Shown here piece after piece: positions 23,583 through 34,842 of a stretch of 64,000 nt of DNA (its first letter is position 1; every line of letters begins with the position of its first letter). Below the pieces are notes generated by a model. It saw only the letters and a list, made by a program, of their open reading frames with translations, was not told where the DNA came from and searched no databases. Origin of the DNA: Hawksworthiomyces lignivorus (taxonomy: Eukaryota; Ascomycota; Sordariomycetes; Ophiostomatales; Ophiostomataceae); assembly GCA_002917075.1 (NCBI GenBank), contig NTMA01000048.1, positions 186,001 to 250,000 of the forward strand, in the 5' to 3' direction. A program made the position numbers and the translations under genes.

Positions 23583-24934
23583 TGTCTCGTGTGCTTGGAA
23601 TGATGCTGCGCCCTGTTCTTCGCTCTTCTTCTTTCCTTTTAGAACGGCCTTCAGACCAGACCGAAAGTGCCCTGTGGCCGTCTTCAACATCGTGACAATT
23701 GCCGCTCGAGGAGCGGGGAGAGAGGTTTAAGAAGACACGAGGCGTGGTTCACAACGCAGGCTCTCACGTGGACCCACTGCAGCCCGATGTAACTTTCTCG
23801 GCCCGTCTGTCGCGTAGGGCGTCTGGGAATAACTCGATATTTTAGCCAGAGGAGAAGTATTGAATCATACGAGGGTGTCTTGCGGCTGTCCTTCCCCCTT
23901 TTGCTCCTCTTTGTACGTCAGACCCAGCTTCTCGGCAGATACGGATTTATCAGGATACAGCAGGGCGTATTTCTAGGCTCTCGCTCTTATTTTAGTGCGG
24001 GGAACTAAACTAGCACGACGTTATCTGCTATCACATCTGCTGACCCTCCGTCTTGCAAATAAGATGATTGTATGTCTCGGTGCAGCCACTCGGCGCCACT
24101 ATTTTCTGTTCTTGAAGAGTAAATAGAGCTGAGGTACCATTTACGTACACTTTCATATCGAAGAGGAAGAGCGTACCTTTGGTGAGTGACAAATGGTTGG
24201 ACCGCAGACCAATACACGGCCGCCATCTTCGAAAACAAAGAAGTGAACATCAGAGGGCTGTAAATGGTCCCAGCTGTTAGTTTCGGCTCTAGCTTGAGTC
24301 CCAAAGGATAATTCGGAATCCGGCCCGGACTTGTATTTGGGCTGTTGTAGCGATGATGCTAAGCGCAGAGTAGACTGGCGCGTTATGCAGCCATATTTGT
24401 CCAATGTATTGCATCTGCCAACCATGTTTGAGCTTGCCGCAAAAGCGACGGCCTGAGCGTGGCCCTATAAATATTTTAAAATAATTGTATCAGATTCGCT
24501 AACTATGGGCTATTTTTTGTCTTTTTTACAAATGGGTGACTACGTATAGGCTTTAGCACAGCTTACAACTCGAGAGGAAGCTGTGTTTGTTACAATACAT
24601 TTCACTTTCGACCCCTTTTCTTCTTTGGCTCTGTTCAGATATGCTATTCTATAACGTAAGGAATCGTTCTCAAGTCCTCTAATTAATTAATAAATATATG
24701 ATAAACTTATCACCAAAAAAAAAAAAAAACAGTTGCAAAACATCTCAGTTATTGTATCCCACAACATGACGATAACTGGAGGTGACAACGCCGGAGGCAA
24801 ATCATTGTACTTTAACGAAACACACACCTTGCGCCTCGTCCTCGTATTCCGCTTCAAAGATAACTTCAGTTTAATGACGTAATGCAAAAGCCTCAGAGAG
24901 CCCCTCAAATATTAATGATTGCCAACTGGGGAGG
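23583..24934. other. Spacer between PhyH gene and DUF3176 gene
   Basis: About 1.35 kb without a supported gene. It contains the PhyH promoter on its left. From about 24,470 to 24,720 it is AT-rich, with a run of A near 24,714-24,729. Short minus-strand frames at 24,005-24,425 lack start context and family features. Confidence 0.45.
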
Positions 24935-27049
24935 TCATTCTTTAACAGCTACCAGCTCTTGTCTTTCTCCATCGTTGCCTTGCAGTTGAACTTTTATCGC
25001 CTCTGCCGCCTCCTCTCGGCTGTTTTGTTCTCGCAACCAGTTTCGCGTGTCGCTATCCAGCCCATGGACTAGGATTCCCATAGGACTATTCTTTAGAGTC
25101 TCCAGCTGCAGACGACGAGAGTCCCAAATGGTAACCCCGACAAAGATGATCGCCCCCGTCAGTGTCAACCCCGGCATTATAAGAAACTCCCAGAGTAGCT
25201 TAAAGCGTAATATCGTCTCATCCACGTTGCCTTCCACGACCGATGTGTTAAGGGCACGCATGTAATGGCTCATCGACTGTGCTGCTCTCGCAAACGTGTC
25301 TGTCAGGTTAGTGGAGCTGGCTAGCGAGGGCGTGACGTAGTCGTTGATGGTGTCCGTCTTAATGTCCCCCTTGTCTGAGTAGGCGACAGACGAGCGGAGA
25401 GAGTACATCATCGTTTCGATGCTTTTCTGCGTGATGCTGAGCGTCTCTTGAATCTGAGGGGGGTATTTAGGCATATCTGCTAGCTGGAAGGCAGAGCTTG
25501 TTTGTAGGACAAGCTGGAGATCGGTGCGCTCAAATACCCCCCACCTAGGCTCTCTTTCGAGGCCCCAGTCGCCGCTCAGGGTAAGAGAGTTGCCGAAATC
25601 GCGGTCGATGCTGTCTCGCATCGCTTGTGCACTCGAGCCGCTGAGTTGAAAGGAGGTCGGCGACCGCACATATCTGGCGCCTTCTACTGGTATTTCCACT
25701 ATAACACCATCGTCCTGCGCGATTGCCTGATAAACATGGCCGCAGAACTGAAATGCACATTCGGTGGCACTAACTGCCGCGTCTTCGAAGCGAGTTTGAT
25801 TATTGTAATAGTCCTCCGTTGGTCGTAAGACAACGTAGGCAGTGAGCAGTGTGTCCCATTGCTGAAAGCTGTACGTCATATTGGGCAGCTGCACGACACC
25901 AACTTTCGCTTGGCGTTTAGCAGAGCCGTTGCTTGGGCAGTCTTTAACTCGATCAAATGACCCATTATACCCCGATATGCTTAAATTTCCCTGCCTTTCA
26001 TCTCCATAATGTATACTGTAAATCGTATAGTTAGTAGAATTAGTGTAACCAGTTACACCAGTAACGCATTCCGTTGGCGCACGAGAGTCATGGTCTTGTA
26101 TAATATGGGAAGATACATCCACACATGTCGAGCATATGTCGAGGGTGGAATAATAAGGCCAGAAACATATTTTATTCGTGGGACAAGTCCAGGTAGACAT
26201 TTGGGAAACATTCATTGATGCTAGGGTCGAGTCAGCAAACCCATACAGAGTCGATATGCTCATCTCCACATCGGGGTAAGATGTATACATCAGAGAAATA
26301 TCATGCTTGTTATGATAAGGTGCATCGCCAGTATCTGTGTCTCGTTGCCACGTGCCTATATCTAAGTGCGAGGTGGAATGAATGACTGGTGGTGTCTTCC
26401 AAGAAATGGAGTCGAAGTCGTAACCAATGGCTGTCTGCATAAACGGATCAATAGCGACGAGAAATAGAGCTACCCAAGCTCCGAGTGACGCCCAGTGCCT
26501 AGGAGCACATGTACTTGTATTAGAATTTTAGACACTAGTCTTCAAAGATTCTTATAAGTCATAAAAAGAAACAAATACGTGCCAAGATTTAAGCCTCCAC
26601 AACAACGAAATACAAGCCAATAGGCTGCGACTGGCCTCGTCAAAAGTGATAAAGCGAGAAAGAGATCCCGGTCTCTTTTTAAAGAATACCCATTTCGACT
26701 GGCCTAAGCAGGCGCCAACAGCGAAGGCTAAGGGAACTTTTATAACTACCGAAAATATGGAGACGATGATGTTAAGTGGGAGGAAAAGATTATCGGCATC
26801 CCGGAGCGAACCTTCATAGAAGCTCAAGATGGATATAAGTGCGGCGAAAGCTACAGAGCTGAGCATCAAGTTTACAATCTCCAGCCTCCATCTAGCAGTT
26901 ATTTGGTTCCACACCCAATGCCGGCATTTATGGCGCCTTTTGATTTCGGTGTGGCATTGCGATGGCTCACAATTTCGAGTCGAAATGTGGATGACCGTTG
27001 AATGCACCGGGGTTTGATCTTTTCTATCCGAGGCGACATGTTTTTCCAT
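24935..27049 (-). CDS. DUF3176-type fungal membrane protein
   Basis: This belongs to a large fungal family of unknown function (DUF3176), integral to the membrane with a big extracytoplasmic domain. Two exons, 27,049-26,583 and 26,498-24,935, give 676 aa. Hydrophobic segments lie near residues 40-62 (NLMLSSVAFAALISILSF), 75-100, at the exon junction (ASLGAWVALFLVAIDPF) and near the C terminus (PGLTLTGAIIFVGVTIW). Between them is a Cys-containing, Asn-glycosylatable domain (CPTNKICFWPYYSTLDICSTC). The conserved family sequence across the junction is restored only if the 84-nt intron begins with GC and ends with AG; a GT donor five bases later would break the frame. A CTAAT branch site is present. 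The alternative is a frameshift in a pseudogene, but the rest of the frame is intact over 2 kb. Confidence 0.8.
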
Positions 27050-28130
27050 TGTTACGAAGCAGAGCCCGTGTGAAAATTGCACTTCAAGTCGTTATTCGTG
27101 AAAGAAGGTAGAGCGGCGATAGGTCGAAGAGGAGCTGTCAGTGAGTGTTTGGGCCGCTGTGAGATGTCATGGAAATCCTTTTTGAAATTTCAGCAACAAT
27201 ACAACTTTTAAAGGCAGCATTGGTCGTTGAAACAATCTTACGGAATAGATGGAAGCGGCCTCAGCCTCAATTGTGAACCATGACACCATCACGCATATAA
27301 ATTAAAGGATGCGGAACTTACCAAGAGAAATTTCAGGGATCCAAAAAAGTCGAGTACTTTTGTGAGTCTCGTATTTGTAGGCTGAGCAAGGCAACGTACT
27401 TTGTGTTCTCTTCGTTCTATATTGACTTAATTTGGCCTAGCCAATGAAATTCTTTGGCTTGCAGGCAGGATTCTACTCGGTAGAAAATGAAGGATTACTA
27501 CACAGTAAAAAAAAAAAAAAAACAGAGTCTGTCTCTAGCGAAGTCGGCCTAAGAAGGGTGATTAGGCTGCTGTACGTTAAAAGCTTTCATTTGGAATGTT
27601 TATTAGCTGCTCGCCCTATTGATCTGTAGAGGGAAGTGTCTCAAGAGCATACGTTAAACAAGGCTCCGACTACTACACTGGCAGTGACAAAAGATCAACT
27701 ATTTCCGGCACCTAATGCCAGAAACCTCTCACATCAAGGCTTATAGGGCATGTCTCTTTATTTATATGATCTACCTAAGCAAATATGACATGAGAGTTTG
27801 CTATACCACATCTACTCTTTGAAGTAGCCTCGCTATCCTCTGCCGACCAGATATTGTCCCATTGTCGTTGATTTGCCTAGCTATCATATGGGTATAATCA
27901 CAACTGTCTGAAAATTTAGAACGATTCAGGTGGTGGACTTGATGCTAATTATTGGCAGTTCGCAGCTGGTATATTAGAAAATATGTATAGGCCTTTATCT
28001 CTGCTATATTAAAGTATTAAAACATAAAGCACAATATTAAAAGTGGAAGATATCTCAGCAACTTCATACTCTTCTCATTTTAAGCATAAAGGAGCTGTAG
28101 AATAAAACCGTGAGTTTTGTTGGACGCAGA
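27050..28130. other. AT-rich spacer
   Basis: About 1.1 kb of mostly AT-rich DNA with an A run near 27,508-27,522 and no supported gene. It holds the DUF3176 promoter on the left and the methyltransferase 3' flank on the right. Confidence 0.45.
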
Positions 28131-28988
28131 TCATGCTAGTGGCTTTTGTGCAGTGCACACAACCCGCGGTATGCAGAGAGCAGCGCCAGATGAAGCCTCT
28201 GTATATCCGTCCTCAACTAGCTTGAAATACTTGGCCGCCGCCTCTGGCTGGCCGAGCTTCATCAGGCCGATGGCAAACTCGTCTGCCGTGAGAAGATGCT
28301 GCTCGTTGAATGCCCTGGCGAGCTCGATCGGGTCGCCGTAGAAATGGGCCTGCGCGTCCTGGAAGCCCTCCTCGGCCATGGACTCCGGGAGGTGCACGGC
28401 CCAGTCGTTGCGTCCGCCAGACAAGGTCCACGTCCGGAGGCCGTCCAGCGCGGGCGTGGGCTGGCTCTCGTCTGCCTTCTTGACCGAGCAGTGGACCGCG
28501 TCGAGCTCGTCCCACTGCAGGTAGCCGCCTGGCTTGAGAAGCTTGAATAGGTTGTGGAGGATGGGGTGCGGGTCCTTGTTCTTGACCACGAGGATCAGGA
28601 GGCGAGTGTGCACGTAGTCGAACGTCCCGGCCAGGTCCGCCGGCACTTCCTCAAACATATCCCAGTGCCGCTGCGTGGCATTGGGTGGCAGCCACTTGTC
28701 AGGCGGCGCCTGGAGAAGATTGAAGTCCAGGCCGCAGAGCGCCGCCTCGGGGCGCTCGCGCGCGACGTCTGCCAGCCAGAGGGCTGTGCCGGACGCCACA
28801 TCGGCGATCTTGGCGTCCCTCGGGAGCACAGACGCAACGAGCGGGTGGATGTTGAACTGGAGCGCCTCTCTCCAAAGGTAATGCTGAAGGTTCAGCCGGC
28901 TGGCAGCAACATGGCTACGGTTGCGATTCAGAAGGTAGCCGCTGCCTTCGATGATGTTCCAATCAATTTTTTCACGTTGCTCGCCCAT
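28131..28988 (-). CDS. SAM-dependent methyltransferase (class I, methyltransf_25/UMTA-like)
   Basis: Single exon, 285 aa. It starts at MGEQREKIDWNIIEGSGYLLNRNRSH, a typical opening of fungal secondary-metabolism-type methyltransferases. Motif I is DVASGTALWLADVA, variant in having AS where DxGTGTG is usual. The acidic residue ending strand 2 is in CGLDFNLLQ, and the post-motif segment is LFKLLKPGGYLQWDELD. Family members methylate small molecules or act as regulators; the substrate is not readable. The gene is a GC-rich island between AT-rich spacers and stands alone, with no biosynthetic core gene beside it. The unusual SAM-loop sequence makes catalytic activity likely but not certain. Confidence 0.85.
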   Translation of the reverse strand: MGEQREKIDWNIIEGSGYLLNRNRSHVAASRLNLQHYLWREALQFNIHPLVASVLPRDAKIADVASGTALWLADVARERPEAALCGLDFNLLQAPPDKWLPPNATQRHWDMFEEVPADLAGTFDYVHTRLLILVVKNKDPHPILHNLFKLLKPGGYLQWDELDAVHCSVKKADESQPTPALDGLRTWTLSGGRNDWAVHLPESMAEEGFQDAQAHFYGDPIELARAFNEQHLLTADEFAIGLMKLGQPEAAAKYFKLVEDGYTEASSGAALCIPRVVCTAQKPLA

Positions 28989-30140
28989 TTTCAAAAGCTT
29001 TCGAGAGTGACGGACGAAGTGAACCGTGACGAATACGTTAGATACCAGAGACAGGTACGCTACAACTTCTGCATCAACAACGCTGTAATGTGCATGCAAA
29101 AGTCATGATTCATATTTAAGAGCCAAATGTGACAGGAGCTGGTTCCCCTCTTTAATACATATACGTGGGTAGATGCATCATTTGCAAAAGTATGGTGCTA
29201 ACCGTGTGTTTATATAACATGTACTGAATTAGTTGAGCACTGGGAAAACCGTAATGTAAGTAGAACGAAAACGAGAACGAGAACGAAAGAAAAGATAGAG
29301 TCGTCGTAGTTTATCACAACACTGTGCCCGGTTAGTCTAGGGAAATAACACAACCGCACGATAGCTTTCTTCTTCGTTTTCTCCTTCTATTTTCTCCACC
29401 CTTTTTCTGTTTGTTGAACTTCGCATCAGACGAAAGGCTGAAGGGATCTTTGTGCGGCCTTTTCTGCAGGCTAAGACGGGAGTCGACGAAGCGACCTTGG
29501 CAAACGGGAACTATGGATGCCTTTCTACGTACTACTTCTAGGATCGAGTGTCAGCTTATGTGACGTCAGCTGACAGATCGGCGGCAACCATCATGAAGCA
29601 ACCCAACTCATTGCACAAGTAGAAAATAGTGAGTACGATAGGAATGGGCAGAGCAAACCTAGGTAAACGAATAGAATGAAAGCAGCCGTAGCGCTGACTT
29701 CATAATTTTGTAATCTGCTCATCTACTCTTGCGCATCTGTATCTAAGCTTGCGCATCTACGTATTTTGTACAAGGTCCTATGTTCGAGTAAAAAAAAGTA
29801 CAACATACTTATTTTATATACAAAAGATGCGACCTTCACCTGAGGAAAAATCAACAACACTCGCGACAATAGATAGAAAGTCGACATTATGAAGGCAAAC
29901 TATAATTGATCTGCAACACCAGGTGCATAACGGCTATTCGCTCACGATCAGATCTACGCTACAATATCCCGGCTACAAATCATTGTCTCTAGACCTTCAC
30001 TGTGGAGCTCTCGCGAAGGCTAGCATGAGCGCACCTTCTAAGAGGGGAACATCATACACTAGGATATATTGCTACGGCGAAAAAGAACAGATTTTTGCAG
30101 ATTAAACGCTCATATCTCCGACTCTTGTGCTTTCCCTACT
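28989..30140. other. AT-rich spacer
   Basis: About 1.15 kb with no gene seen. It contains simple GAACGAGAACGAAAA-type purine repeats near 29,265-29,300 and a partial repeat of CTTGCGCATCT near 29,729-29,760. Confidence 0.45.
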
Positions 30141-31173
30141 TTAACCTTCTAGTGTTGTTGTCTTTGTATGGTCATCAATCATCGCTGCCTCCGTGTCCTG
30201 AAACTCCATTGTTGCTTGAGTATCCCTATCTTGGTTGTTATTGATGCCTCTTTCAGAAATCTCGGTAATCTCGGTGTGCGTCCTGTCCTCGATGACGTTG
30301 TCGGAGCTTTCTTGGCCATTGCCACTACCGACAGCCTTCCCTTTCTCCTGATGCGATGATACGCTTTGCTCGTCACCGCGCTCTCTCCAGCTCTGGATGG
30401 GGTCAACTACTTGTTCGCCTTTGTTTGCAGTCCAAATCTTAGCCTTTTCTGTGAAATTACTGTTCAGTGGATCAAGCAGCGACGTGAAGATGCGCCCTGC
30501 ACTCGTTTGCTGAATTAGTAACCGCAGTCTTCCTAGTTTGTGACGCTGGAAAACTATTGTCCCTAAGGCCGCAAGAAGACTGAGCAGGAACCCCACAGCT
30601 GCTAGAAAGGCTGGTATGGCGAAAAGGTAATTATATTTCACTACTTCCACTGTTGGTGTAACTAGGGCGGGAGGAACGTCTTGTTTTGATGTGCTCGAAT
30701 CACCAGATGGGCGGCTCTTTGTCCCGACAACAGCAGAAGCCAGACAGTCTGTGAAGATCAAATTATGGACGAGCCCAGCAGATGAGGCCGATTTTGTGAT
30801 GTTTTGCCATTTGTAGAACAAGGAAAGACTACTCTGCCCTGTGTAGTCGGTGTGTGTTAAGTCAAGAGAATTGGTTCCTCCTACACTGTACGCTACTGCC
30901 AAGCAGGCCGAAAAGACGTCGGTGCCAGGTAGGTTATAATCAAAAGTAGTTGGGAGAAATGATAACCTATCGCCATATCCCTGTAGATAAAGCGAACTCT
31001 TTCGGACTGTGGATACATTGGCGTCTTCTCTGTAGTGTCTGATACGAGACCCCAGATAGGAACAAGGTTCCCAGCGCTCCACTGATCGCCTGTTTGTTCT
31101 ACTCCCCAGAGAGGCATATCTTCTGCCTTGTCATAGACTTTATCAGAGAAATAGCATTTAAAAGTGCGGCAAT
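30141..31173 (-). pseudogene. Decayed fungal membrane protein (frameshifted, 5'-truncated)
   Basis: The minus strand encodes the C-terminal part of a protein with an extracellular domain, one membrane span (YNYLFAIPAFLAAVGFLLSL) and a charged cytoplasmic tail ending TTTLEG. Upstream, the stretch 31,173 to about 31,030 reads CRTFKCYFSDKVYDKAEDMP and LWGVEQTGDQW...PIWGLVSDTTE. The continuing sequence DANVSTVRKSSLYLQGYG is in the next frame, so there is a one-base frameshift near 31,020-31,030 and no splice pair that repairs it. No further N-terminal exons are visible in the AT-rich DNA beyond 31,173, so the gene also seems 5'-truncated. I know this style of protein from fungal genomes only as uncharacterised. 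Confidence 0.6.
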
Positions 31174-31729
31174 TGCATGAAGCTGCTTAGAAGCACAAAG
31201 AAACTTTTCCGTCATCTAAGGAGTCTAAAACTATATTTCAGTGTTGACATATGAGCTGGAAATCATCCGCAGACAATGCTTTTTCCGTCGCGGTCGGCAC
31301 TCCTTTTGGCTTCTTTGATTAATGCTAAGAATATTGCATTCTTTTCTTCTTCTTCTTTTCCTTTATTATCATGATTATCGAGTATGTAGAAACAGCGAGT
31401 CGGGGTTTGGTTTTGCTCTGCTTTTCTCGACTGTTCTTTCATAGATACATGCCAACATCAAGACAATATTCAAGCTAGTAAGGAGGCAAGGCTCGAAACA
31501 TAAAAAAATATTGCCTGCCTTTCTAGGACGCTTTTTATCTCCGTAAATATTATTTCTGTTTCCGATATTCCAGACGCAAGTAAAAAGCTATGTCTTCATG
31601 AGCGTTTCAATCTCGCAATGCATTTTTCAAAGCTCCTATGACAGAAAAATATGTTTTTATACTGAAATTCGGTGAGAGTTGGTCACGGCAGTGGAAAATC
31701 TAGTAATTATATGCCTTTAGAGCAGAGTT
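31174..31729. other. AT-rich spacer
   Basis: About 550 bp, AT-rich, with TTCTTCTTCTTC near 31,345. No gene seen. It may contain decayed 5' exons of the adjoining pseudogene. Confidence 0.45.
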
Positions 31730-32388
31730 TCATGAAATAAATTGAATATATCGAACCCATCTACATGATTGGGACTTTATCTGAGCTGTTTCATGGTTTG
31801 TCCCCACATCTATTAACCGCACACTTACCGCCATGCCGCCAATTTGGAACGGGGCCGCCAGTGCTCCACCATCCACCGATGCTCCGAGAGCCCCTGAGGC
31901 TTGACCTGGGTGATTTATAGAAGCGGCGTAGATGTAGGCCGCCTGATGATGAGTGTGATCGATAATGCTGCTTGAGGCGGCGTCATGTAGTGTCCAGCGG
32001 TATCGCAGACACCAACGGCCATGGCCACACACCCGGCCCCGTCGTAGACTGCTGAACGATCTAGTGGCGGTCCGAGAACATGCTCAGCGAGGTGGCCGCA
32101 GTGAGCTGACGCCCCATGACCACATAATATGCGCACGCGTCGTCCTGCACAGCCTAGGACGACGGGGGCTCCGTTCGTAGACGGCAGGAACGGCGACATT
32201 GTCTCATCGCTGGTCCCAGAGGGACTGTCGATGCCGACAGCTGCTTCGCCGCCTGCAGCGATGAGGTTACAGAAGCTTATGTGTGTTGTCTTAGCGGCCA
32301 ATGTAGCTCTTGGACCAAATGAGTTGTTTGATTCAAACAAAGGAAGACTGGACGCATCATCGCTTGAGCATCCGATTACTTGGCTCAA
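31730..32388 (-). pseudogene. Possible decayed gene in a GC-rich island, family unknown
   Basis: A GC-rich island in AT-rich surroundings. Two overlapping minus-strand frames both look protein-like. One (32,388-31,915) contains ETMSPFLPSTNGAPVVLG and DGAGCVAMAVGVCDTAGHYM. The other (31,730-32,032) contains YIYAASINHPGQASGALG and ALAAPFQIGGMAVSVRL. They would join through a frameshift near 31,950-32,000, which suggests a broken gene rather than two genes. I do not recognise the family. An open plus-strand frame over 32,129-32,422 is an alternative reading, so strand is uncertain. Confidence 0.25.
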
Positions 32389-33667
32389 AGACGCCCCAGA
32401 AAGTGGAAGTCCTGTATTGTGATAAAAGAGACAAAGAAAGGAAATTTATATATCCAAAATGCGGAAACCAAAGCTATTAACTCTACTAATCATCCAAGAT
32501 TATACCCTGGAGCACCAAATTATTAACTTTTTGCAGAAGATAATTTAATTGGCTGAAACCCCCGCAAAAGGTACAAAAATATACGTGCAAATGTAACAGA
32601 GAGTAAAGTAACACTTGGAAAAGGTAAAACCTTATAATTTGGTGCTCAAGGGGATAATCTTCACTGTCAAGTAATTCCTTTTGCCCTTTCTATTTTTGTA
32701 ACGGGCAGCTGACGGCATTTAAAGTCTTGAATCATACTCACTTTCTTATCAAGGGGAAGATACCTTAGCGAATTGATATGCCATGAGAAGTACAACGCTA
32801 TAGAATCGCTTCTGACTTATTTATCTCCCTTTTGGCCAGTGGTGCTCATTCGAGTTAGTGGTGGATTGGCTTCTCAAAATTTCAACTAATCTGCTTTCTT
32901 GATTTATGATAGACGTGGCAGCATTGGTCCACGACCTGAACCTAATCTTTGGGCCCCCGCTGCAGGATCTAGTGGCGTCAAGGGTACGAGTATGAATTAG
33001 TCTGTTACTTTCGGTTTGCTCGCATTTGAATCCCAAACCGTGTCTTAGACCGTGGTCAGAAGGGAAGGCAATCGGGGTGGCGTTCTTATATGCATCCTAC
33101 AAATTTGCTGCAGCCATTCAAATGCTTGAGATGACATCTTTCACAGCTTACATCTTGTACGACTTTTTCGACATGATGAAGCTTTGACACGACCTTGGCA
33201 TAGGGCACTCATGTATGCACTGCGACTTCGTATTGACGAGAATACCAAAACCACACGGATGAAAATGAGGTTATGACGATGATTAGCGCTTTGCTCTAAA
33301 TTCAGCCTTTTCGCCTAGCGTTCGGCGTTGGACCGTTTTGCCAAGAATGGCCCTGGCAGCCGGGAAAGGTTGCATTGTAAGGTTGCATTTGACACCAGCG
33401 GTCCAGCACTCTAATTTCAAGTTGAAATGACTGCTTGGCAAGGTCTGGAACAATTGAACGAACCCTTGCTACTGTGAAGGGCTTCGGTGATCTAGGCACT
33501 GTCCACCAGCAAAACAAGCTAGGCGAGCTTTGCTTAGACCATGGGAGAAGAAATAAGATTGTTCATACGTATATATAATGTGAAGGCGACGCTGTTGCAG
33601 CTCAATTTAGAAATATTTTCGAGCGCATCTATCTCTAGGCGTGTTTTCCCTCAGATTCTATATCAAG
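32389..33667. other. AT-rich spacer containing a MITE-like element
   Basis: About 1.3 kb of AT-rich DNA. It contains the inverted-repeat element at 32,496-32,661 and, on the right, the promoter of the small secreted protein. No other gene seen. Confidence 0.5.
32496..32661. mobile_element. MITE-like inverted-repeat element, about 166 bp
   Basis: The two ends are inverted copies of each other over about 27 bp with two mismatches (32,496-32,522 versus the complement of 32,635-32,661). Both contain GAGCACCAAATTAT. The interior is AT-rich and non-coding. TA dinucleotides occur inside both ends, as in Tc1/mariner-type insertions, but pairing extends past them, so a target-site duplication is not proven. 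A non-mobile palindrome cannot be excluded from one copy. Confidence 0.45.
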
Positions 33668-34298
33668 ATGCAGATTTGGCCACTTTTTCCAGTGGCCTTA
33701 CTCGGCTTTTTTGCGACCACAGCTGCCCAGCCTCTCGGAGCGGATCCATCTATCCAGTCCCCAGGGAATACTATACAGATCGGCTCAGTAGTGACAATCA
33801 ACTTATTCGGTTCTCTCCCGCCATGGACGATTACTGTAGTAGATGAAAATGGTGCAACTGTAGATACCCTCAGTAAGCATTTCCTCAAGCAGTTGAAGAG
33901 GGCTCCCCTTGAATTCGCTTCGACTGACTCTGACTTGTCCTCCAGCTACTAACGATGGGTATCTGCAAATTTCCTGGACGGTGACGCCCTTTCCAGGCCT
34001 CAAGTGTTGTGGCGAGATCTACCGATTATGTATCACAGATATCATCACAAACCAGGGCTTCAGCAATCCTTTTGTGTTCATTGGTTGTTCGTCTGGCTGC
34101 GGCCAGGCGTCAACCTCCACTTTGACAACAACGGTTATTTCCGACGTGAATGTTGGGCAAACCAGCACAGAGACGCAGATATCGACCACGACGGTAACAA
34201 AATACCCGAAGTGCTGCCCAGTGTCGCTCTTCACATCAACCATCTTTACAACCTCGACAGTCTACGAAACCATGGCCAGTAGCGACATGCTACCCTGA
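33668..34298 (+). CDS. Small secreted Cys-containing protein with Ser/Thr-rich tail
   Basis: Two exons, 33,668-33,872 and 33,946-34,298, with a GTAAGC...CAG intron in phase, give 185 aa. The N terminus MQIWPLFPVALLGFFATTAA is a clear secretion signal, with likely cleavage after residue 19-20. The mature part has a compact domain (SPGNTIQIGSVVTINLFGSL, PPWTITVVDENGATV) with Cys pairs in LKCCGEIYRLC, GCSSGCG and PKCCP, then a Thr/Ser-rich stretch suited to O-glycosylation. There is no GPI-type hydrophobic tail. I do not recognise a family. Size, secretion and Cys content fit an effector-like or cell-wall-associated protein (inference). The start at 33,668 was chosen because it begins the signal peptide. 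Confidence 0.75.
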
Positions 34299-34500
34299 TG
34301 TGGCCGCGGCTCTTGGATTTCTGAATGAAAGAAAGTGATTGGTCCTGGTTGACGGAACCAATCGCACTGATATGGGTGGAGTAAAAAAAAACTGTTAGAA
34401 GGGCAAAAAGATACTGGACCTTTGGCCTCGAGGGCTCCGTAGTTATGCGAGAGGACGTTTTCAGGTAGAATGGGCTATTCTAATAAAAAAAAATTAGAAG

Positions 34501-34572
34501 GGTCCAGTGGCCAAATGGCAAGGCGCTTGGCTACGAACCAAGAGATTGCAGGTTCGATCCCTGCCTGGATCG
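34501..34572 (+). tRNA. tRNA-Arg(ACG), intron-less
   Basis: A 72-nt cloverleaf. The acceptor stem GGTCCAG pairs with CTGGATC (one G-U pair), discriminator G. The anticodon stem CTTGG/CCAAG encloses CTACGAA, so the anticodon is ACG, for arginine. The T arm is GCAGG-TTCGATC-CCTGC. Runs of T downstream (from 34,611) can act as the Pol III terminator. Confidence 0.95.
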
Positions 34573-34627
34573 GCAAGAGTGAGATAATTCTACGGGATAT
34601 TCAGCTTTTCTTTTTTTTCGTCTCCTC

Positions 34628-34666
34628 TTTTTATTTTTATTTTTATTTTTATTTTTTATTTTTTTT
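34628..34666. repeat. (TTTTTA)n tract
   Basis: Repeated TTTTTA units running into a T run just downstream of tRNA-Arg. The same unit recurs inside an intron of the LaeA-like gene (about 47,650-47,675). Confidence 0.8.
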
Positions 34667-34842
34667 AGCGTGTTACTAATGGAATAAACTTTCTCTGGAA
34701 ATGCTTCCTGCGGGGGAGAGACCCGCCTAATACGTTGTGTCTTAACACCTCGTATTTAGTTTAAAAAGTATTTCGTTGGTCTCGGCTTTGGAGTGACTGG
34801 CGGAGTTGCGCGTTTAGGGTCATCTTTCTTCCTGAATGCAAC

